DNA from: JBBRBB01 sp963830175
GTDB taxonomy: Bacteria; Bacteroidota; Bacteroidia; Chitinophagales; Chitinophagaceae
Assembly: GCA_963830175.1 (NCBI GenBank)
Contig: CAWHKV010000007.1
Span: forward strand, 248,001 to 312,000
Length of the DNA stretch: 64,000 bases
Direction: 5' to 3'
Notes under the pieces: generated by a model
Seen by the model: only the letters and a program-made list of their open reading frames with translations
Databases searched by the model: none
What the model was told of the DNA's origin: nothing
Part shown: one piece after another, positions 53,617 to 63,320 of the stretch
How the letters are laid out: the number at the start of each line of letters is the position of its first letter
How positions within the stretch are numbered: position 1 is the stretch's first letter
Translations under genes and position numbers: made by a program

Positions 53617-54198
53617 TTAATTTTTTTCCTTATACTTTAATATTTCACCAGATGAGGTAACATGAATTTTAATTTTCTCATCACCCTTTTCTAATTTAAT
53701 ATCATATTTTTTTCCGTCTTTATATTCTTCCTCTCCTACCTTAACAATATTATATCCACTGTATGCTTTTTCTACAGCGGTTTTTACATCCATAGGCACT
53801 TGCTCAACCGGAATGTAATACATTGTTCCAAGCCATGCGCCCTGAGAATCGTACCACGACCTGTAATCATTATCATTATAACGGTAGTTAACTTCAAACA
53901 CAGAAGTATCTAATTGCGCTTCCTGATAAGTATCGTTATACCCATCGTTTTCAGGCTGGTAACGACCCCAGCGTGTATTACTTGCATTGGAATACTTCGT
54001 TGAAAAAGAAGACCGGGCGGTTGTTGGCACCATTGCGGTGTCCATATCTACTGCGGTATTGTCAACCTCAGCCGAAGATTCATTCATTGTGGTGGTTGTT
54101 ACAGAGCTTTCTGTATCTGATGCTTCGTTGGTATCGTTACATGCCCAAAGACCTACAGAACATAAGCCACTGATCAGTAAAACTTTTAGTGGTTTCAT
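53617..54198 (-). CDS. PepSY-like lipoprotein
   Basis: This 193-residue protein has a lipobox (SVGLWAC), an Asp/Thr/Ser-rich linker (about 22-60), and a PepSY-like domain (putative beta-lactamase-inhibitor-like). Visible pieces are FSTKYSNASNTRWGRYQ, FEVNYRYNDNDYRSWYDSQGAWL, VPMDVKTAVEKAYSGYNIVKV and KYDIKLEKGDEKIKI. It is probably anchored on the periplasmic face of a membrane. Binding partner unknown. Confidence 0.8.
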   Translation of the reverse strand: MKPLKVLLISGLCSVGLWACNDTNEASDTESSVTTTTMNESSAEVDNTAVDMDTAMVPTTARSSFSTKYSNASNTRWGRYQPENDGYNDTYQEAQLDTSVFEVNYRYNDNDYRSWYDSQGAWLGTMYYIPVEQVPMDVKTAVEKAYSGYNIVKVGEEEYKDGKKYDIKLEKGDEKIKIHVTSSGEILKYKEKN

Positions 54199-54344
54199 AA
54201 TTATTATTTTATTTAATATTTATTATAAAAAAATTGTGCCGTAATTGATTTTTAACATGGTTCTTGTCTAAATATGCTGTTTTATAATCCATATTTTCTA
54301 TTAAAACCGTTTACTTTAAATTGCACGAGCCCAAATGTTTATTT

Positions 54345-56489
54345 ATGAAAAACGTAACCTGTTTTATAATACTTATGTCTGTTGCAACAGTTTCTCAATC
54401 CCAACAAATAATTTATCCTGAAACAAAGAAGGTTTACCAGGTAGATACTTTTTTTAATGAGAAGGTAGCCGACCCCTATCGCTGGCTGGAGAATGACATG
54501 GCTGAGGATACGAAAGACTGGGTTGAAAAACAAAACATCATTACACAACAATATCTTTCCAAAATTCCTTTTAGAAATGATATTAAGGAAAGGCTTTCGC
54601 AACTGTGGAACTATGAAAAATTTTCCGCTCCATTTAAAGAAGGAGATTATATATATTTCTTTAAAAATGATGGTTTGCAAAACCAATCGGTACTATATAG
54701 GCAGAAAAAAGATGGTCCGCCGGAAAAGTTTCTCGATCCAAATTCTTTTTCTGCAGATGGTACCACGTCACTTGCAGCCATTGATTTTACCAAAGACGGC
54801 ACCCTCGCTGCTTACCAGTTATCTGAAGGCGGTAGCGACTGGCGTAAAGTTGTTGTAATAAATACAAGCAACAAACAAAGGTTGGATGATACCCTGGTAG
54901 ATGTAAAGTTTAGTGGCATTTCCTGGCTTAAAAATGATGGCTTTTATTATAGCAGTTACGATAAACCTAAAGAAGGCAGCCAGCTTTCTGGCAAAACACA
55001 GGTGCATAAATTATTTTATCACAAATTGGGTACACCGCAGTCTTCAGATAAACTGGTGTTTGGGGGAGACGCGACACCACGCCGTTATATTTATGGAGGT
55101 GTTACGGAAGACCAACAATACCTGGTAATCAATGCTGCAGTAGCAACGTATGGTAATGAATTGTATGTGCAGGACCTAACAAAACCCAACCAAAAAATTG
55201 TACCGGTAGTTACCGGTTTCGAAAGTGAGCAGTCTGTTATCTATTCAGAAAATGGAACATTATTTATACAGACAAATCAAAATGCACCAAATGGAAAACT
55301 GGTTACCGTTAAAGCTGACCATCCTGAACTGGAGAACTGGAAAGTTTTAATTCCGGAAACAAATTTTCCATTAACGACCTCTACAGGAGGAAGAAAAATT
55401 TTCGCACAGTACATTAAAGACGCGGTTTCCGAAGTATATCAGTATGATCTTTCCGGAAACAAAGAGCGGGTAATTGAACTGCCGGGGCCCGGATCTGCCA
55501 ATGGTTTCAGTGGAAAGAAAGATGAAAAAGAATTGTATTATGGTTTCTCATCTTATATATATCCGTATACAATTTTTAAAATTGACGTTGAAACCGGCGC
55601 ATCAGAAATATATAAAAAACCCGCGATAAATTTCGATCCAACACAGTTCGAAAGCAGGCAGGTATTTTACAGCTCAAAAGATGGTACGCGAATACCAATG
55701 ATTATTACCTATAAAAAAGGAATGGTTCAAAATGGACAAAATGCAATGATGTTGTATGGTTATGGAGGATTTAATATTAGCCTTACACCAGGCTTTAGCG
55801 TTAGCAATGTGGTGTTTATGGAAAATGGTGGAATATACGCTGTTCCTAATATTAGAGGGGGTGGCGAGTATGGCGATAATTGGCATAATGCAGGCATTAA
55901 AATGCTAAAACAAAATGTGTTTGATGACTTTATTGCAGCAGCAGAATATTTAATAAATGAAAAGTACACATCGCCTGAATATCTTGCTATTTCTGGAGGC
56001 AGCAATGGCGGATTACTTGTTGGCGCCAGTATGACGCAACGACCAGACCTGTTTAAAGTTTGTTTTCCTGCGGTGGGAGTTATGGATATGTTGCGCTACC
56101 ATAAATTTACAGCTGGTGCGGGCTGGGCATATGACTATGGAACCGCAGACGATAGCAAAGAAATGTTTGATTATCTCCTTTCATATTCTCCACTCCATGC
56201 CATTAAAACAGGAACCTGTTACCCCGCAACGCTGGTTTCAACTGCCGACCATGACGACCGCGTAGTACCTGCCCATTCATTTAAATTTGCTGCTACACTA
56301 CAGCAGGCACAAAGTTGTGAAAAACCTGTATTAATTAGAATTGAAACAAAAGCAGGGCATGGTGCCGGTAAACCGACCTCAAAAATAATTGAGGAGCAGG
56401 CTGATAAATGGGCGTTTCTCCTATACAATATGAATCTTAAGTACAGTTATAATCCTAAAACAACCGTACTGCCTGAAGCTGAGATGTAA
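54345..56489 (+). CDS. Secreted prolyl-oligopeptidase-family serine peptidase (S9)
   Basis: This 714-residue protein has a signal peptide (ending SQSQ), then the propeller part with VADPYRWLEND and SGISWLKNDGFYYSSYDKP. The C-terminal alpha/beta-hydrolase domain carries the catalytic serine in ISGGSNGGLLVG, the aspartate in TADHDDRVVP and the histidine in KAGHGAGKP. These enzymes cut proline-containing peptides. The Met at 54345 is chosen; the longer frame begins at TTG. It is preceded by a 146-bp AT-rich gap and followed by a short leader ORF at 56522. Confidence 0.94.
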   Translation: MKNVTCFIILMSVATVSQSQQIIYPETKKVYQVDTFFNEKVADPYRWLENDMAEDTKDWVEKQNIITQQYLSKIPFRNDIKERLSQLWNYEKFSAPFKEGDYIYFFKNDGLQNQSVLYRQKKDGPPEKFLDPNSFSADGTTSLAAIDFTKDGTLAAYQLSEGGSDWRKVVVINTSNKQRLDDTLVDVKFSGISWLKNDGFYYSSYDKPKEGSQLSGKTQVHKLFYHKLGTPQSSDKLVFGGDATPRRYIYGGVTEDQQYLVINAAVATYGNELYVQDLTKPNQKIVPVVTGFESEQSVIYSENGTLFIQTNQNAPNGKLVTVKADHPELENWKVLIPETNFPLTTSTGGRKIFAQYIKDAVSEVYQYDLSGNKERVIELPGPGSANGFSGKKDEKELYYGFSSYIYPYTIFKIDVETGASEIYKKPAINFDPTQFESRQVFYSSKDGTRIPMIITYKKGMVQNGQNAMMLYGYGGFNISLTPGFSVSNVVFMENGGIYAVPNIRGGGEYGDNWHNAGIKMLKQNVFDDFIAAAEYLINEKYTSPEYLAISGGSNGGLLVGASMTQRPDLFKVCFPAVGVMDMLRYHKFTAGAGWAYDYGTADDSKEMFDYLLSYSPLHAIKTGTCYPATLVSTADHDDRVVPAHSFKFAATLQQAQSCEKPVLIRIETKAGHGAGKPTSKIIEEQADKWAFLLYNMNLKYSYNPKTTVLPEAEM

Positions 56490-56521
56490 TTTGGAATTTA
56501 AGATGCCATAAAAAAGGAACT

Positions 56522-56626
56522 ATGAAACGAGCGTGGCAACAACCGATGCCCATTGCACCAAAGTTTGAAACACAATACCATAACTTCTTAATCGTATTAT
56601 TATTGGCTAAGTTTATAGAGAATTGA
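56522..56626 (+). CDS. Possible 34-residue leader peptide
   Basis: An ATG preceded by AAAAAAGGAAC opens a frame of 34 codons (MKRAWQQPMPIAPKF to FIEN). Its TGA stop (56624-56626) overlaps the TTG start of the following barrel gene by two bases. The arrangement looks like a coupled leader, but the peptide matches nothing I know and the gap is only 133 bp, so chance is possible. Confidence 0.35.
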   Translation: MKRAWQQPMPIAPKFETQYHNFLIVLLLAKFIEN

Positions 56627-58551
56627 AAACCACTTCATTTTTTAAAATATTATTGAGGGCTGCTTTCCCATTGTTATTGACACTTTTATGTCTCTTTAAA
56701 ACTGTAACAGCCGGGGCACAAAAAACCGATAGTTTAAAGGTTCCGGAGAAGACAAATATTTTTCACTATGCCATGCGCATGATACGGAAAAACAGCGCCG
56801 ATTCTTTAAATAATGAGGGTTTACTTACTACCCGTGGCGAAGCAGCATTTATACCTTATGAAGGCAAAACCATCAGGCATATTTTTATAAACCGTTATGG
56901 TTTTGATCAAAGCTTTACCGATACTGCCAACCGCATAAAATATGGTGGCACCAAAGTCCTGAACAGGCTTCACCGGGTTACACGCGAATGGGCTATTCGC
57001 AATAACCTTTTTATTAAACCCAATACCCCGTTACTTGCGTTTAGGCTGGCAGATAATGAAAGGTATTTGCGTTCATTAGATTATATACGCGATGCGCGAA
57101 TATTGGTTAAACCTGTACTGGATACAGTAACAGAGGCCTACCCATTTAATGCTGCATTGTATGCAGAACTCGCTTCCCTTAATGTAGATTCGGTAGATAT
57201 ATACATTGTAACGAAAGATCTTTTTTCAATTACCGGCGAACTGGGCAGCCTCACCACTGAAAAATTAAAATTAAGGTTCAGCGAAGGAAACTTCCTGGGA
57301 ATGGCGCAAAAAATACAGGTTTCTGCGCTCGCAGAAACTAACCGGATGCCTGCATCGGGCGCTGGAGCTACTTATACTAAATATAATATTGCAGGCACTT
57401 TTATAGATGCCAGCGCGGGCGCCACTTTTATTAATAGAAACCTGTATGACCAGTCAACTGACGAGCACGCTTATTTCATTTCCCTGCAAAGGCCGCTTAT
57501 CTCGCAGTTCACGCATCTTGCGGGTGGCATTTCGGCGGGTCATTACCAGACTTATAATGACTACAATAAGTCAAGCCGCTTTTTTTATGATTATGCATAC
57601 AACAATTTCGATGCGTGGCTGGGGTACAATACAGGGGTAGAAAAGTTTATTAAAGACAGGAACCGAAAAGCCAAGCAGGTTGTAAGCATGCGTTATTTCA
57701 ATACAAATTTTACACGCACTCCCTTACAGGTAGGAGACAGTTTAAATTTCAGGTTTAATGATAAACAGGCTGTGTTGGGCCAGGTAACTTTCTTTAAACA
57801 ACAGTTTTATAAAACTAATTACCTGTTGGGTTTTGGTACAACAGAAGATATTCCTTACGGTTACAATGTGGCCTTAACTACAGGCTGGTACAGGCAGAGT
57901 TTTCTTAACAGGGCATACGCAGGTGTAGATGCAAATAAGTATGTAATTACCGGCAGGGCAGACATCATTCAATACTTTCTGCGGGCAGGTACATTTTTAT
58001 ATCGGAAAGAATTGCAGGACGCCAGTATATTAGGCGGGTTGTCTGGTTACAGCAGGTTAATATTGTTGAATAAATTAAAGATGAGGCAGTATTTTTTAGT
58101 GTCCTATGCCCGCCAGTTTAACCGTGTTGGCCGGGAGCCATTAAACCTGAGCAACCCCTTTGGTGTAAGATATTTTAATGCTGATTCTACCTTCGGTTAT
58201 CAACGTTTAAGCCTGCATAGTGAAACCATAGCCTTTATAAATTACAGGTTGTTTGGATTTAAATTTTCTCCTTTCATTTTTGGTGATATTGCCATGATCA
58301 CCCCGGAAAATGAACATTTCATAAAATCAGGAACATACTATGGCATTGGCGGTGGTGTTCGTGTACGTAATGAGAATCTTATTTTTGGAACTACAGAATT
58401 ACGAATGGCCTATTTTCCCCGCAGAACTAAAAGCACCAATATGTTTGAAGGAACTTTACGCATAAATATTGCCTTTAAATATAACAGCAACTATGTGAGA
58501 AAACCAGAGATCATACAGTTGAACAGCGATTATCAAAATGATGTATACTAA
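56623..58551 (+). CDS. Outer-membrane barrel protein with POTRA-like part (BamA/TamA-like)
   Basis: This 642-residue protein starts at a TTG that overlaps the leader stop. It has a signal peptide (ending TAGAQ) and an N-terminal segment (about 55-210) with strand-helix patterns like POTRA domains, including IRHIFINRYGFDQSF and YLRSLDYIRDARILVKP. A C-terminal barrel region (about 215-642) of alternating strands ends with RMAYFPRRTKST. This resembles BamA/TamA-type surface-antigen proteins of Bacteroidota that insert or export other proteins. Specific role unknown. Confidence 0.75.
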   Translation: MKTTSFFKILLRAAFPLLLTLLCLFKTVTAGAQKTDSLKVPEKTNIFHYAMRMIRKNSADSLNNEGLLTTRGEAAFIPYEGKTIRHIFINRYGFDQSFTDTANRIKYGGTKVLNRLHRVTREWAIRNNLFIKPNTPLLAFRLADNERYLRSLDYIRDARILVKPVLDTVTEAYPFNAALYAELASLNVDSVDIYIVTKDLFSITGELGSLTTEKLKLRFSEGNFLGMAQKIQVSALAETNRMPASGAGATYTKYNIAGTFIDASAGATFINRNLYDQSTDEHAYFISLQRPLISQFTHLAGGISAGHYQTYNDYNKSSRFFYDYAYNNFDAWLGYNTGVEKFIKDRNRKAKQVVSMRYFNTNFTRTPLQVGDSLNFRFNDKQAVLGQVTFFKQQFYKTNYLLGFGTTEDIPYGYNVALTTGWYRQSFLNRAYAGVDANKYVITGRADIIQYFLRAGTFLYRKELQDASILGGLSGYSRLILLNKLKMRQYFLVSYARQFNRVGREPLNLSNPFGVRYFNADSTFGYQRLSLHSETIAFINYRLFGFKFSPFIFGDIAMITPENEHFIKSGTYYGIGGGVRVRNENLIFGTTELRMAYFPRRTKSTNMFEGTLRINIAFKYNSNYVRKPEIIQLNSDYQNDVY

Positions 58552-58581
58552 AATGACCCGCTATTCAGCAGGTCATTTTTA
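58550..58581 (+). terminator. Terminator overlapping the stop of the barrel gene
   Basis: AAATGACC and GGTCATTT pair over 8 bp around a 12-base loop, and a T-run follows. It starts inside the TAA stop and lies between convergent genes. Confidence 0.72.
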
Positions 58582-58593
58582 TTCATTGATTTA

Positions 58594-59457
58594 TTATCTT
58601 TTTTTCGAGGTCTTTTTTGCAGGAGCGTTCTTTTTACTATTTGAAGCGGTGCTTTTTTTAGGAGAGGATTTTTTTGAAGCAGTCGCGCTTTTTGAGGCTG
58701 CCTTTTCTGGTATGGCCTTTGGCGCACTTTTCTTATTGCCTTTTTTAACAGGGGCAGATTTTTTAACTGGTTTTGCACTCGCCTTTTTAGGAGCTGCTTT
58801 AACCGATGCTGATTTTTTTGACGCCGATTTTTTTGAAATTGCAGATGCTCCGGAATTTTTACCTGAAGATGCCTGCGACCTTTTGCCCCGATGGCGCCGG
58901 GAACCTTCAGCTTCCTGGTTTAAGCGACCAACCGCTAATTCGGTAAGAAGATCATCTGCATCGTATTCTTCGTTAAGTGTTGTCTCTAGCAGCGTGGCAA
59001 CTTCATTAAGTTTTAGTTCTTCAGCAAAGGCGCGTAATGTTCCATATCCACAAATTTCATAATGCTCAATTTTTTGAGCCGCAGCAATGATGGCTGCATC
59101 TTTAACATCAGCATCCATTTCTTCATCCATAATCTTTTTACCCTCTTCTATCAAACCCTGCATGCCTTTACATACTTTGGGTTTGTCTCCAAACAACCCG
59201 GCAAGAAAACCCTTTCGTTTACTTCCACCCTCTTCTCCATCTTCGCTTTCCCCGGATTTCAGCAATTCCTTAATCTTATCGAGCCTGTTTTTTTGTTCCT
59301 CTGTTACTTTTAAATGTTCATTAAGGGCTTTTTTGAGCATTTTGTCTTTTGCTTTTTCTGCCATGGCGGGGAGCGCCTCTAAAATTTGTTCCTCGGCAGA
59401 ATAAAGGTCTTCAATTTCGTGTTGCAGTAAATCGCGGAGATCTTTGAGCTTTTCCAT
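58594..59457 (-). CDS. DUF892 (YciE/YciF) ferritin-like protein with lysine/alanine-rich tail
   Basis: The first 175 residues are a four-helix DUF892 domain, with DLLQHEIEDLYSAEEQILEAL, EHLKVTEEQKNRLD, AAQKIEHYEICGYGT and TTLNEEYDADDLL providing the glutamate and histidine metal ligands. Residues 76-105 form a basic loop with GFLAGLFGDKPKVCKGMQ, a family motif. Residues about 185-287 are a low-complexity tail of Lys, Ala, Ser and Pro (SAKPVKKSAPVKKGNKKSAP-like repeats), similar to histone H1 or AlgP tails. The tail suggests binding to DNA and a stress-protection role (inference). It is convergent with the barrel gene. Confidence 0.85.
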   Translation of the reverse strand: MEKLKDLRDLLQHEIEDLYSAEEQILEALPAMAEKAKDKMLKKALNEHLKVTEEQKNRLDKIKELLKSGESEDGEEGGSKRKGFLAGLFGDKPKVCKGMQGLIEEGKKIMDEEMDADVKDAAIIAAAQKIEHYEICGYGTLRAFAEELKLNEVATLLETTLNEEYDADDLLTELAVGRLNQEAEGSRRHRGKRSQASSGKNSGASAISKKSASKKSASVKAAPKKASAKPVKKSAPVKKGNKKSAPKAIPEKAASKSATASKKSSPKKSTASNSKKNAPAKKTSKKR

Positions 59458-59638
59458 AAAAGTGGGTTTTATTATTATGTAACCTATTAAAAATTATGCC
59501 ATTAAATTAAAATTAGATGAGAAGCAATCAAAAAAACATTCCAATATATTGCGTGTACAAACTACAAAATTTTTGCTTGCATGCAATAACCCGGTAAAAA
59601 AATATCTACCTTAATACCATCAATAAAATACCCGCCAT

Positions 59639-61072
59639 ATGAATAAAAGTAAAAACAGCCGGCGAAACTTTATTAAGAACACAGCCCTTGCAGCTACAGG
59701 TTTTTATATAGTTCCAAGACACGTACTCGGTCGTGGTTTTACAGCCCCCAGTGATAAATTAAATATTGCAGGTATTGGATGCGGCGGTAAAGCTGAGGTA
59801 AACCTGCCTTACGCTTTTAATAAAGGTTCGGATAATATTGTTGCTTTATGCGATGTAGATGACCGCATGGCTGTAAATGCAAGAAAGATGTGGCCTAAGG
59901 CACCTTATTATCGCGACTTCAGGGAAATGCTAGACAAAGAATCAAAACACATCGATGCGGTAATTGTAACCACCCCCGATCATACCCATGCAGTTTCTGC
60001 CTTAGCAAGCATGCAGTTAGGGAAACATGTTTACTGCGAAAAACCGCTGACCCATGATATCTATGAAGCAAGAACATTAACCCAGGCTGCTGAAAAATAC
60101 AGAGTGGTAACGCAAATGGGCAACCAGGGAAGTAGTGGTGATGATACCCGCAGGGTAGAAACCTGGATACAGGATGGTGTTATTGGTGATGTGCATACGG
60201 TACATGTATGGACGAACAGACCAGTATGGCCTCAGGGCATTCCGACACCCACAGGAAAATATGCCATTCCCCCGGAACTGGACTGGAAATTATGGATTGG
60301 GCCGGCACCCTTTAGAGATTATAACCCTGTGTACATTCCAGCCATATGGCGCGGGTGGGTAGATTTTGGAACGGGTTCACTGGGAGATATGGGATGTCAT
60401 TTTATTGATGTGCCCTTTCGTGCCTTAAGGCTTGGCTACCCGGTATCGGTTGAGACAAGCGTTACACAGGTATATACCGGCTTTTTTCAACAGGCATTTT
60501 ATAACGACAGTTACCCGCCTTCGGCAAAAACCCATATTCAATTTCCTGCACGGGAAAATATGGGACCCGTTGAAATGGTTTGGTATGATGGGGGAATTAA
60601 GCCGCGCAGACCAAATGAATTATTGCCTGATGAAGAAATGGGTGAAATTGACGGGGGCATTATTTTCGAAGGAACAAAAGGAAAATTAATGGCTGGATTA
60701 TTTGGAAGAAACCCTACACTTTTACCAACCAGGTTAATGAAAGAAACATCGTTACCCGATTCAAAATATCCTTTTGTAGAAGGTGGAACAGAAGGGCATC
60801 AACAACAGTGGGTAAAGGCTTGTAAACAAGGATTCGGTGCTTATACCAGTTCTCCCTTCAGTATTGCCGGCCCATTAACTGAAACTGTACTTATGGGCAA
60901 CCTTGCCGTTTTAAGTTATAATTACACAGAAAAAAACAAAAATGGTGATGATGTTTTTCCGGGAAGAAAGAAACTTTTATGGGACGGAGAAAAAATGAAG
61001 GTTACCAATTTTGAGCCTGCCAACAGGTTCGTTAAAAAAGAATATCATAATGGGTGGAAACTGGAAATATAA
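59639..61072 (+). CDS. Secreted Gfo/Idh/MocA family oxidoreductase, third copy
   Basis: This 477-residue protein has a twin-arginine-type signal (SRRNFIKNTALAATGFY), the Rossmann GIGCGGKAEVN, the CEKPLTHD motif, and FGTGSLGDMGCHFIDVPFRAL with the substrate-side aspartate and histidine. It differs from the other copies by a substitution-rich middle and a longer C-terminus. It converges on the fourth copy with one base between stops. Confidence 0.88.
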   Translation: MNKSKNSRRNFIKNTALAATGFYIVPRHVLGRGFTAPSDKLNIAGIGCGGKAEVNLPYAFNKGSDNIVALCDVDDRMAVNARKMWPKAPYYRDFREMLDKESKHIDAVIVTTPDHTHAVSALASMQLGKHVYCEKPLTHDIYEARTLTQAAEKYRVVTQMGNQGSSGDDTRRVETWIQDGVIGDVHTVHVWTNRPVWPQGIPTPTGKYAIPPELDWKLWIGPAPFRDYNPVYIPAIWRGWVDFGTGSLGDMGCHFIDVPFRALRLGYPVSVETSVTQVYTGFFQQAFYNDSYPPSAKTHIQFPARENMGPVEMVWYDGGIKPRRPNELLPDEEMGEIDGGIIFEGTKGKLMAGLFGRNPTLLPTRLMKETSLPDSKYPFVEGGTEGHQQQWVKACKQGFGAYTSSPFSIAGPLTETVLMGNLAVLSYNYTEKNKNGDDVFPGRKKLLWDGEKMKVTNFEPANRFVKKEYHNGWKLEI

Positions 61073-61073
61073 T

Positions 61074-62183
61074 TTAAACTACTTTTTCCTGTATTCCTGA
61101 TTGAAGGCTTCTGTAAATTGCATCTACCACTTTCATATCCTTTAAGCCTTCTTCTCCTGCCACCCGGGATTCTTTATCATCACGGATGCATGCTGCAAAA
61201 TCATCCATTTGCAACGCCTGCTGATTTACATTAGCGTTAAAGGTCATGGGACCGTTACTCGTGGCTCCCTCCATGCCACCATACCGGTAGGCACTTGAAA
61301 GTTCAAACCAGCCATTTTCCGCAATAACTTTTAACTGGTTAAGATTCTTATTATAACTTGATATTCCCTTTGCTATAGCGCCTGAAGCAAAATGCAGTTC
61401 GAAGTAAACGGTTTCATCTACTTCGCTAAAAAATTCCGGTCTTGTTTTTTCTTCCCGAGCAATAACTAAAACCGGTTCTTCACCGGTTACATACCTCGCA
61501 CCCTGTATACAATAAACGCCCATGTCCATTAACCCACCGCCACCTGCCATTGCTTTTTTTAATCGCCATGTATTGGGATCTCCCCCATAAACAAATCCAT
61601 TTTCTGCATTTATGATTTCAGGGTTGCCAAAAATTTTATCTTGTCCAAGCCGCATCATTTCCATATTAAAGGGTTCAAAATGCAAACGGTAACCAATGGA
61701 TAGTTTTCTGCCGGCTTCCTTACACGCTGCTATCATTTCTGTACATTCCTGTGCATTCATGGCCATTGGCTTTTCGCAGATAACATGTTTGCCTGCCCTT
61801 GCACCGCGAATGGTAAATTCTTTGTGCATTGAAATGGGTAAAACAACATACACAATATCAATGTCGGGGTTGTCTTTTATACTATCAAAATTTTCGTAGT
61901 TATAAATATTCTTTGTCGGGATATTATATTTATCAGCCCATACTTTTTCTTTTGAAGGTGTGCCTGTAACAATGCCTGCGAGGTAACAATTTTTAGTTTC
62001 TTTCAGTGCCGGTCCCAACTGGTATGTGCTGTAACTTCCTAAACCAATTAAGGCAATTCCATATTTTTTCATATTACCGCCGCTTTGTTTATGTACAGAG
62101 TTTTCGCTACAATTTAAAAGCAAACCCGGGGCCATTGTAAAAGGCATTATCCCTAAAAATTTACGACGTGAAAAATTTTTCAT
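61074..62183 (-). CDS. Gfo/Idh/MocA family oxidoreductase, fourth copy (glucose-fructose oxidoreductase-like)
   Basis: This 369-residue protein has an export signal (MKNFSRRKFLGIMPFTMAPGLLL) with R-R and a lipoprotein-like cysteine (LLLNC). The Rossmann part (IALIGLGSYSTYQL), CEKPMAMN, YRLHFEPFN, AGGGGLMDMGVYCIQGARYV and EDGW-type segments match glucose-fructose oxidoreductase. It is more compact than the three other copies. Substrate unknown; sugar oxidation or dehydration at the envelope is likely. Confidence 0.87.
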   Translation of the reverse strand: MKNFSRRKFLGIMPFTMAPGLLLNCSENSVHKQSGGNMKKYGIALIGLGSYSTYQLGPALKETKNCYLAGIVTGTPSKEKVWADKYNIPTKNIYNYENFDSIKDNPDIDIVYVVLPISMHKEFTIRGARAGKHVICEKPMAMNAQECTEMIAACKEAGRKLSIGYRLHFEPFNMEMMRLGQDKIFGNPEIINAENGFVYGGDPNTWRLKKAMAGGGGLMDMGVYCIQGARYVTGEEPVLVIAREEKTRPEFFSEVDETVYFELHFASGAIAKGISSYNKNLNQLKVIAENGWFELSSAYRYGGMEGATSNGPMTFNANVNQQALQMDDFAACIRDDKESRVAGEEGLKDMKVVDAIYRSLQSGIQEKVV

Positions 62184-62347
62184 CGCTACGATATTTTAAA
62201 TTTATTTAAAGCCTTCAATAATGTTGGGTCAATGGTTTAATAAATTTGCTACCCCGCTAAAGTTAAATATTGTAGCCGATGCTATTGGTTCTTTTAATTA
62301 ACTTACGGCAAATATTTTCGTGGTATTTTTTCACTTTAATAATTGTT

Positions 62348-62560
62348 ATGAAGAAATTTTTTCCGGCTATCCTTATATTTTTTGCAATTGCAGCCTGCAA
62401 CAATAATGGTGGTGATACTGAAACCTCAGGGTTTGATTCTTCACCAATGGGCCGTGCTCCCGATAACAGTGCTGCGAATAACCCGTCGATCGCTGATACC
62501 CTTACCGGCGATATTGTTATAGATAGTTTACAAAACAATTCTGCAGACAGCCTTAGGTAA
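62348..62560 (+). CDS. Small lipoprotein
   Basis: This 70-residue protein has a lipobox signal (MKKFFPAILIFFAIAAC) and a short, Asn/Asp/Ser-rich mature part without recognisable domain. The frame extends upstream by 23 codons, but the lipobox start is preferred. It is divergent from the Gfo/Idh/MocA gene and 90 bp upstream of DUF2911. Confidence 0.65.
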   Translation: MKKFFPAILIFFAIAACNNNGGDTETSGFDSSPMGRAPDNSAANNPSIADTLTGDIVIDSLQNNSADSLR

Positions 62561-62650
62561 TGGTTTACGCAGGTCAATTGTTAAACTGTGAGTTGCGCAG
62601 TCGAAGAAGATTAAAATCTTTGTAAATTGGGTAACACTAAAATTTACTTT

Positions 62651-63181
62651 ATGAAAAATATTTTTTCACTAATGCTTCTTGCTTCATTAGCATTAGTGCA
62701 TACTGTTTCCTGCGCACAAAACGAAGACAAATCTAAAAGGGCAAGCCCTGCTGCCACTGTAACGCAAAATATTAATGGAGCCACTGTAACCATTGATTAC
62801 AGTCAACCTGCGCTTAAAGGCAGAACCATGGGTAAAGATGTTGAACCTATGGAAGGTAAAGTATGGCGCGCCGGGGCAAATGAGGCTACTGTCTTTGAAG
62901 CAAGTAAAGACATAAAAATAGAGGGCGAAACTTTGCCTGCGGGTAAATATGCGCTTTTCGCCATTAAAAACGGTGATGACTGGACGCTTATTTTTAATAA
63001 GCAATGGAAAACCTGGGGTGCTTTTGATTATGAAAAAAATAAAGGGGATGATGCACTTTCGGTTAAAGTGAAAAGCAAAAAAAGCAACACTTTTCATGAA
63101 CGACTTACTTATACCATTGATAAAAATGGTAAAGCCTCGTTGCTTTGGGGCGATGCTGATGTATCATTCAAAATAAAATAG
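62651..63181 (+). CDS. DUF2911 secreted protein
   Basis: This 176-residue protein has a signal peptide (ending VSCAQ) and a DUF2911 domain: TVTIDYSQPALKGRTMG, VWRAGANEATVFEASKDI, LPAGKYALFAIKNGDDWTLIFNKQW, and the end SLLWGDADVSFKI. The family is common in Bacteroidota and of unknown function. A strong hairpin at 63203 follows. Confidence 0.87.
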   Translation: MKNIFSLMLLASLALVHTVSCAQNEDKSKRASPAATVTQNINGATVTIDYSQPALKGRTMGKDVEPMEGKVWRAGANEATVFEASKDIKIEGETLPAGKYALFAIKNGDDWTLIFNKQWKTWGAFDYEKNKGDDALSVKVKSKKSNTFHERLTYTIDKNGKASLLWGDADVSFKIK

Positions 63182-63202
63182 TCTTTGTTGTTTTGTATTT
63201 TA

Positions 63203-63240
63203 AAAGGGATTATAGTATAATTAAACTATAATCCCTTTTT
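63203..63240 (+). terminator. Terminator after DUF2911, containing the first palindrome
   Basis: AAAAGGGATTATAGT and ACTATAATCCCTTTT pair over 15 bp around a short AT loop, with T-run, so it ends the DUF2911 transcript. The inner part is also the first of four TATAGT-N8-ACTATA elements. Confidence 0.8.
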
Positions 63241-63312
63241 ATAGTTTCTAAATACTATTAATATATAGTTTCTTAGCACTATAATTAGTAGTTATAGCGT
63301 TTAAGTACTATA
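63211..63312. promoter_or_regulatory. Four-fold array of TATAGT-N8-ACTATA palindromes (probable operators)
   Basis: Four 20-bp inverted repeats start at 63211, 63240, 63264 and 63293, spaced 29, 24 and 29 bp. Each has a TATAGT (or TATAGC) left arm and ACTATA (or ACTATT) right arm around 8 variable bases: ATAATTAA, TTCTAAAT, TTCTTAGC and GTTTAAGT. The last ends 8 bp before the ATG at 63321. The position and repetition suggest binding sites for a dimeric regulator, probably the HTH protein encoded next (inference). Confidence 0.7.
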
Positions 63313-63320
63313 TTTATAAA

